Shown here piece after piece: positions 59,400 to 64,000 of a stretch of 64,000 nucleotides of DNA. The stretch is taken from the NCBI GenBank assembly GCA_001579985.1, contig LRSR01012990.1:21864-85863 (forward strand), read 5' to 3'. Under the pieces are notes generated by a model that was given only the letters and a program-made list of their open reading frames with translations, made no database searches and was not told where the DNA came from. The DNA comes from Hypsibius dujardini. Taxonomy: Eukaryota > Tardigrada > Eutardigrada > Parachela > Hypsibiidae. The position numbers and the translations under genes were made by a program. How positions within the stretch are numbered: the stretch's first letter is position 1; each line of letters starts with the position of its first letter.

Positions 59400-59760
59400 A
59401 AACCAGTTTTTGCGTTTTCACTTTTACTTATCCTAACTCAACTAAAAAACCTAAATTAAAATTGAACTAAAAAAAGTTCAAGTGACCAAAAGTTTTAGCA
59501 CAAACCTGCATTTACTTGAATTTTAGTGACGAATGTTTTAATTTTATCTTCTTTAATATAGATTCTTAAAACAATACACACAAAAATGCTTTGATTATTA
59601 ATGACCTAACTGGGAAAAGCTAAAAACACTAGCATTAATCAGCGAAGTAGACTGAAAATAACCTCAAAAATTTAGTCACAAAAAGAGACTAAACTAAAAA
59701 TCTTCAATTTCAAGTTTTAGTTGACTAAACAAATTATTTCTCGACTAATTTAAATTGTTT
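59400..59760. repeat. AT-rich dispersed segment
   Basis: TTTAGTT, AACTAAAA and AGTTACTAA-type motifs, dense here, recur at 62610-62770 and more weakly at 14845-14900. It may be an old MITE family; the ends could not be defined. Confidence 0.35.
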
Positions 59761-60386
59761 TTTTCCATCTCTACAGTAACATTTACAGTAAGTAATATCA
59801 CGAAGGAATACACCTAAATCTACATCTAGTTGAGCTGAGGTTCCTGGAGCGCTATGGGCGTCACAATTTGACAACGATCTAATTTTTATCCGGCAGAGGG
59901 CGCTGCGTTGTCCACTAACCATTTGGTCAATTCTGAAGGTGTACTACACGGCTGTAAGAGAGCAAGAGAACCCTGGAATTTTTGGGGCCCGATTCCAGAT
60001 TTTTTCATGCTTCTAGGCTCTCGGATCTGCTCAATTCCCCTGCAATAAAACTCAAATTCCTCACCCTTGGAACGGAAAAAATGTCCATTTTTTCAGCGAG
60101 CTGTATCAAATGCTCAGGCAAATGCTCAGCATCGGGTATTGCATCTTGGTGGCTCCTCCGATCAGTCCGGTCCAATGAGATTACAGGCTCCACCCCCTGA
60201 TTTCGAGACACTTTTCTGCTCATGCCAATCGATTGCTTATTAAATTTTATATCGAATGTTATTAAGAAAGCATTCTTTCCATTTTTTCCTTGAAATGAGC
60301 AGTGATTGAAGGTAATTTTTCGTTTTTGTACACCATTAACCATTAATGTATAAAATATTAAGAGGGTTGTATAGCTCGGAGAAGTA

Positions 60387-60830
60387 TGAGGTAAGGGCAT
60401 TGGAGTGGCCCACTTGACTTTCCCGTACCCTGGAATGGATCACCGGGCGGCAGGGGGCGCTCTGTCGCAAATTAATCACAAACAAATAAGTCACTGTGTA
60501 GTCAGCGACCTCTACAGTGGACTTTCTCCAATCGTCTAATGGAGCTTTTTATTTCTCTTTTTTAAACATGTTCCCACAATTTTTTTTTGATATCTGATAC
60601 GCGTTCCACCGAATTATCGATTATTCTCTGTCGCTTAGAACCTTAGTGATAGCCATAACTTGTGTGGAAGTTCTGATTCCAGGGTGGTCCATTCCAGGGT
60701 GGTCCATTCCAGGGTGGTCCATTCCAGGATGGTCCATTCCAGGGTGGTCCATTCCAGGGTGGTCCATTCCAGGGTGGTCCATTCCAGGGTACGGGAAAAA
60801 CAAGTGGCCGATTCCAGTGCCCTTACCTCA
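60387..60830. mobile_element. E3-family MITE, copy 2, with internal minisatellite
   Basis: The ends match E3 copy 1 (TGAGGTAAGGGCA and TGCCCTTACCTCA) with TA flanks at 60385-60386 and 60831-60832. The middle (GGCGGCAGGGGGCGCTCTGT, GTTCCACCGAATTATC, TCTCTGTCGCTTAGAA) is nearly the same as at 26560-26760. Near the right end a 15-bp unit (CCAGGGTGGTCCATT) is repeated about seven times, against one in copy 1, which accounts for the extra 91 bp. Confidence 0.9.
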
Positions 60831-61216
60831 TAACGCAACAAATAAACGTAACAAATAACCGATACTCTCGGCCCGGGGCGCAGTTCGCTTATTTGGTTTT
60901 TGTCACCACAAAATCTACCTTTCCAACGCCCGGCTCATGCGTTTGTTTATAGGTTGGCAACTATTGAGATTGGGATGGGAAAGTGCGCGACATGATGCAG
61001 CTGATGAATTGAATGGAACTGGAAGAGCTGTCGCTTTGGAGTTTACATGCTGGTATCATGACTTGTTAATACTCGCACTCTATAAATGTACATTAGTACC
61101 TAGAAGCAGAATCGTTGAATAGTGGGTCGCAGCTTAACGCGTGATGATCAGTGCAATCCCATCATTGATCACCAAAAACATATTTAAATCGACTATATAT
61201 ATACGATATTGTTTTT

Positions 61217-63969
61217 TCATTTCTTTGAGGACTTTGAGTTCGTTACATCGCTGCTGCCTCTTTGGTTGTCCGTCCGTCGTCCTTGAGCCGTCGTAGTAGA
61301 AAAATTGTCGCTTCCTGCTGGCAAAGGTACGGGAGGCCGGTTGGAGGACAGGTTCACCGTACACCGTTGATCATCCATCCGGGTACTCTGTGACAAAAGA
61401 GACCATGTCAATCGGGTCTGCTTGATATCGATGTGTTCTGTTCTATTATGATATGTTCTGTTCGGCCATGTTCTGTATGTTCTGTTCATGTTCTGTTCAT
61501 GTATGTTCCAACTCCGCATGTTCTGTGTGGGTACTCTGACAAAAGAGACCATGTCAATCGGGTCTGTTTGATATCGATGTGCTCTGTTCTATAATGGTAT
61601 GTTCTGTTCATGTTCTGTTCATGTATGTTCCAGTTCCGTATGTTCTCTTAGGGCAAAACCGCGTATGATTAGCTGATGTATATTCTCTATCTTCTGTTCG
61701 ACCACATTCTGTTCCCGGATTTTCCAGTGTCGTATGTTCTGCTTGGGTATGACCTTTTATGATCTGTTGAGATATGTTCTCTGCGTTCTGTTCCGCCATG
61801 TTCTGTTCATGTATGTTTGGGTTCAGTTCCGTTTTTTCTTTTTGGGTATGATAGGACATGTTCTGTTCAGATGTTCGGAAACGGTCTCCTTATAGTTGTT
61901 TTTTTATGTCCTTGTTCGGATATATTCCCATCGAGTTTTTCCTGTTCAGTGTTTAGAGCTCTGTTCTGTGATCAGAAACGTTTTCTACGTTCAGTTTGGG
62001 TATGCTTTTTCATGCGTTGATAAAAACCTCCACGTTCCAAATGTCCTCCTTGCTCACCTGAACTTTCATTAGCATATCATAGAAGGAATCTGACAGGTGC
62101 TCCTGCGAGTCGGCGTTCCGGGGCGCGCCGTTCCCCCCAGGACCGTGAGGAGGAGCGGACATGAGGGCTGCAAGGAATTGCTGATCACGAGAAGACAAAT
62201 TACCGCCGGGGTATAATGGATTATTCTTGTCCGTTTCGGTCCGAGGCACGGCCGAAGACTTGTCACTGCAGCCCTCAGGTGGGACTGGTAGTAGTGGTAC
62301 GGAAGAACCGGAAGCAGACGACAACAACAACGACGCTGCTGTGTGAGCGTCGGGAATGGGAAGCGAACCGAGCGGTTCGCTACCGCTGGAAGGGGGAAGG
62401 TGAGCTCGCTGCGCGTCTATTCGTTTGCTCTGAATGCCGGCAATAAAGTCCATCAACTCTTCACGGCTGCTGATGTTGCATACTGCTGTTGTGTGATGGG
62501 GACCTGTGTAATAGGGCAAAACATGTCACACTACACTATGCCGGAAAAACGATTAAACCGAACGTGACAGATTCGGATAGAAAAGGTTTCAGGGATACCA
62601 AACTAAGCTAAACTAAAACTTTAGGAACCAAGTTTTTGGCTTTAGTTTTCCTTAGTTCACTGAAAAAAACAACCAATAATTTCAGTTACTAAAAACTTAA
62701 CTGGGAAAAACTAAGAAAAAACTAGACTAATCTTTTTAGTTACTAAAAGAAACTAAACTAGAAATGAATTTTGGTCCGTTTTGCTGGGGGGGGGGGAAGA
62801 ATATAACTGCCCCGCCCCCTGGAATTGAGTATAAGTTTTAAGTGCCCCCGCAACTCCTTGCACTAATTAACTGGGGGGAGGGGGGAAGTTAGCCCAGGCC
62901 CTCTCCACTGTTTGGCCTACGCATGGTGTCTTTTGATTTGTTTAGTTTAATAATAAAAGGGAAAAAAATTTCGACCAGTTTCCAATAACATTAGCTTTAC
63001 AATGCACATAGAAAATACTATGTGAACGCATATCAAAAACGCACCTGTTTTGATATCACCGTTCTTGAGGGTCGTCGCTTCCGGAGACGGCACGGCGACC
63101 TCACACCGCTGGTCGTTCAGTCGTGTGCTCTGCACCCGTTGCAGCAGATCAAAAAAGTCTTCTTCCGGCTGCTGATGATGATCCCTGCTGCTGTCGTCCT
63201 ACATCACCACAGACACCATAAACCAAAGAGGGAAAGAACACCAAGGAGGGAAAGAACACCAAACACAGTCGGTCACGCAAGAATCAGCATAACTTATGCG
63301 CGCGTGGAGAGACTCTCTAGCGAGCACGTGAACCCACGCGCGGGTCATCAAATAAAACGAGTCGATATAGGATAGAATCGATATATTAATCCGCTCCCGG
63401 CAGAGAACGAAGGAAGGCCCGAAAAGTGCGGTCGCGTGTGAATAATTAAATCGCATGCAGATACTTTCTATACACACACTAAGCTTAGTGCTAAGAGAAA
63501 ACACACACACATACACACACACACATAGACACACACACAATGGCCTCACTCACCGATCGAGCGTATAACAGCGACGACGACGAATGATCCAACTGTTGAT
63601 GCGCGAGCTCGGGCTCAGCACCCGGGGAATCTTCTGCAGCAGTAGTAGCACTTGCAGCCAATAACAAGGACGAAGAGGGAGTTGCAGTGGTCTGCCGCGG
63701 TTGGCGGTTAGTCACCGATCGCGGCTGTCGCACCGGGGATTCAATAAAGAGAGGTAAAAGCCGTTTGTGCTCGGCCGGTGTGAGGATATCCGGTGTCAAA
63801 CGTCGACCGACGACGACGCTCGCGTCGAGGGGCACAGGGCCAGCACGACCCTCCTGGGACCGGGACGCGGGGGATGATGAGGCAGCACCGAATCGGCCCG
63901 GCAGGAGGGGATGGACGACCACAGCGTTGACTCGAGCGGTAATGGCTTCCGGTGTAGATGAACTACCAT
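61217..63969 (-). CDS. pins/GPSM2: Pins / LGN-type GoLoco protein, C-terminal half (5' end outside window)
   Basis: Minus-strand exons 63969-63554, 63198-63045, 62503-62058 and 61387-61217 stay in frame through all junctions and encode 394 visible residues. Three GoLoco motifs are present: DFFDLLQRVQSTRLNDQRCEV-type in exon 2, EELMDFIAGIQSKRIDAQR in exon 3, and SFYDMLMKVQ joined to STRMDDQRCTV across the last intron. GoLoco motifs bind GDP-bound G-alpha-i and tie Pins/LGN to the cortex for spindle orientation. The N-terminal TPR repeats that bind Inscuteable and Mud/NuMA would lie upstream, beyond base 64000. The first visible exon is the Ser/Pro-rich linker. The acceptor before 63969 is set in a TA-rich run and is less sure. 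Three motifs resembles insect Pins more than vertebrate LGN, which has four. Confidence 0.93.
61388..61780. repeat. Tandem duplication and TGTTC repeats in last Pins intron
   Basis: A segment of about 120 bp (61384-61505) is repeated at 61528-61640, including a copy of the acceptor region (GGGTACTCTG...ACAAAAGAGACCATG). GTTCTGTTCATGTATGTTCC and related units fill the rest. The second copy lacks two bases at the acceptor (CTCTGACAAAAG instead of CTCTGTGACAAAAG). Confidence 0.75.
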
Positions 63970-63979
63970 CTATTATTAT

Positions 63980-64000
63980 ATAAATATATATATATATATA
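63980..64000. repeat. TA dinucleotide run at the window edge
   Basis: ATATATATATATATATATA, directly upstream (minus strand) of the first visible Pins exon. Confidence 0.95.

Noticed and set aside
60646-60858. Frame with repeated GWSIP residues
   Set aside because: It only translates the 15-bp minisatellite inside an E3 MITE; other frames across it are equally open.

Overview
This is animal nuclear DNA. Coding regions are broken by short introns with GT/AG borders, and the recognisable proteins are metazoan: a lysosomal beta-mannosidase, a Gli/Cubitus interruptus zinc-finger factor, a Pins/LGN GoLoco protein and plexin-like receptors. Many introns are only about 60-550 nt, and MITEs and tetranucleotide arrays are common. 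A compact invertebrate (protostome) genome is likely; I cannot fix the phylum from this sequence.

Region 1 (1-30.8 kb) is a young, heavily rearranged gene cluster. Two long arms, about 6735-16034 and 19466-30816, are inverted copies of each other around a 3.4-kb centre. A third, direct and partly deleted copy of the right-hand material lies at about 1290-6200. The duplicated unit holds four genes. One is a plexin-like receptor without a GAP domain (three copies plus a fragment). One is a one-pass membrane protein of unknown family (two copies). One is a secreted Gly/Tyr/Asn-repeat protein (two copies). One is a four-helix membrane protein (two damaged copies). The 5' end of the beta-mannosidase gene was caught at the outer edge of the inversion and left as a pseudogene at 6.7-7.0 kb. 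Copies differ by deletions, a stop before a membrane helix, a moved start codon and transposon insertions. Some insertions can be defined exactly, because the sister arm keeps the empty site.

Region 2 (30.5-35.8 kb, + strand) is an intact eight-exon beta-mannosidase gene encoding 894 aa with both catalytic glutamates. Region 3 (35.8-44.4 kb) is gene-poor. It holds a 4.5-kb segment between inverted repeats, two long hairpin-forming sequences and one doubtful minus-strand gene.

Region 4 (44.5-51.2 kb, - strand) is a Gli/Ci gene in 12 visible exons with five zinc fingers, a 23-nt microexon, clustered PKA-type sites and the conserved C-terminal end. Region 5 (51.2-61.2 kb) shows no gene I can support and is crowded with GACA/TGTC arrays. 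Region 6 (61.2-64 kb, - strand) is the 3' half of a Pins/LGN-type gene with three GoLoco motifs; its TPR half must lie beyond the window.
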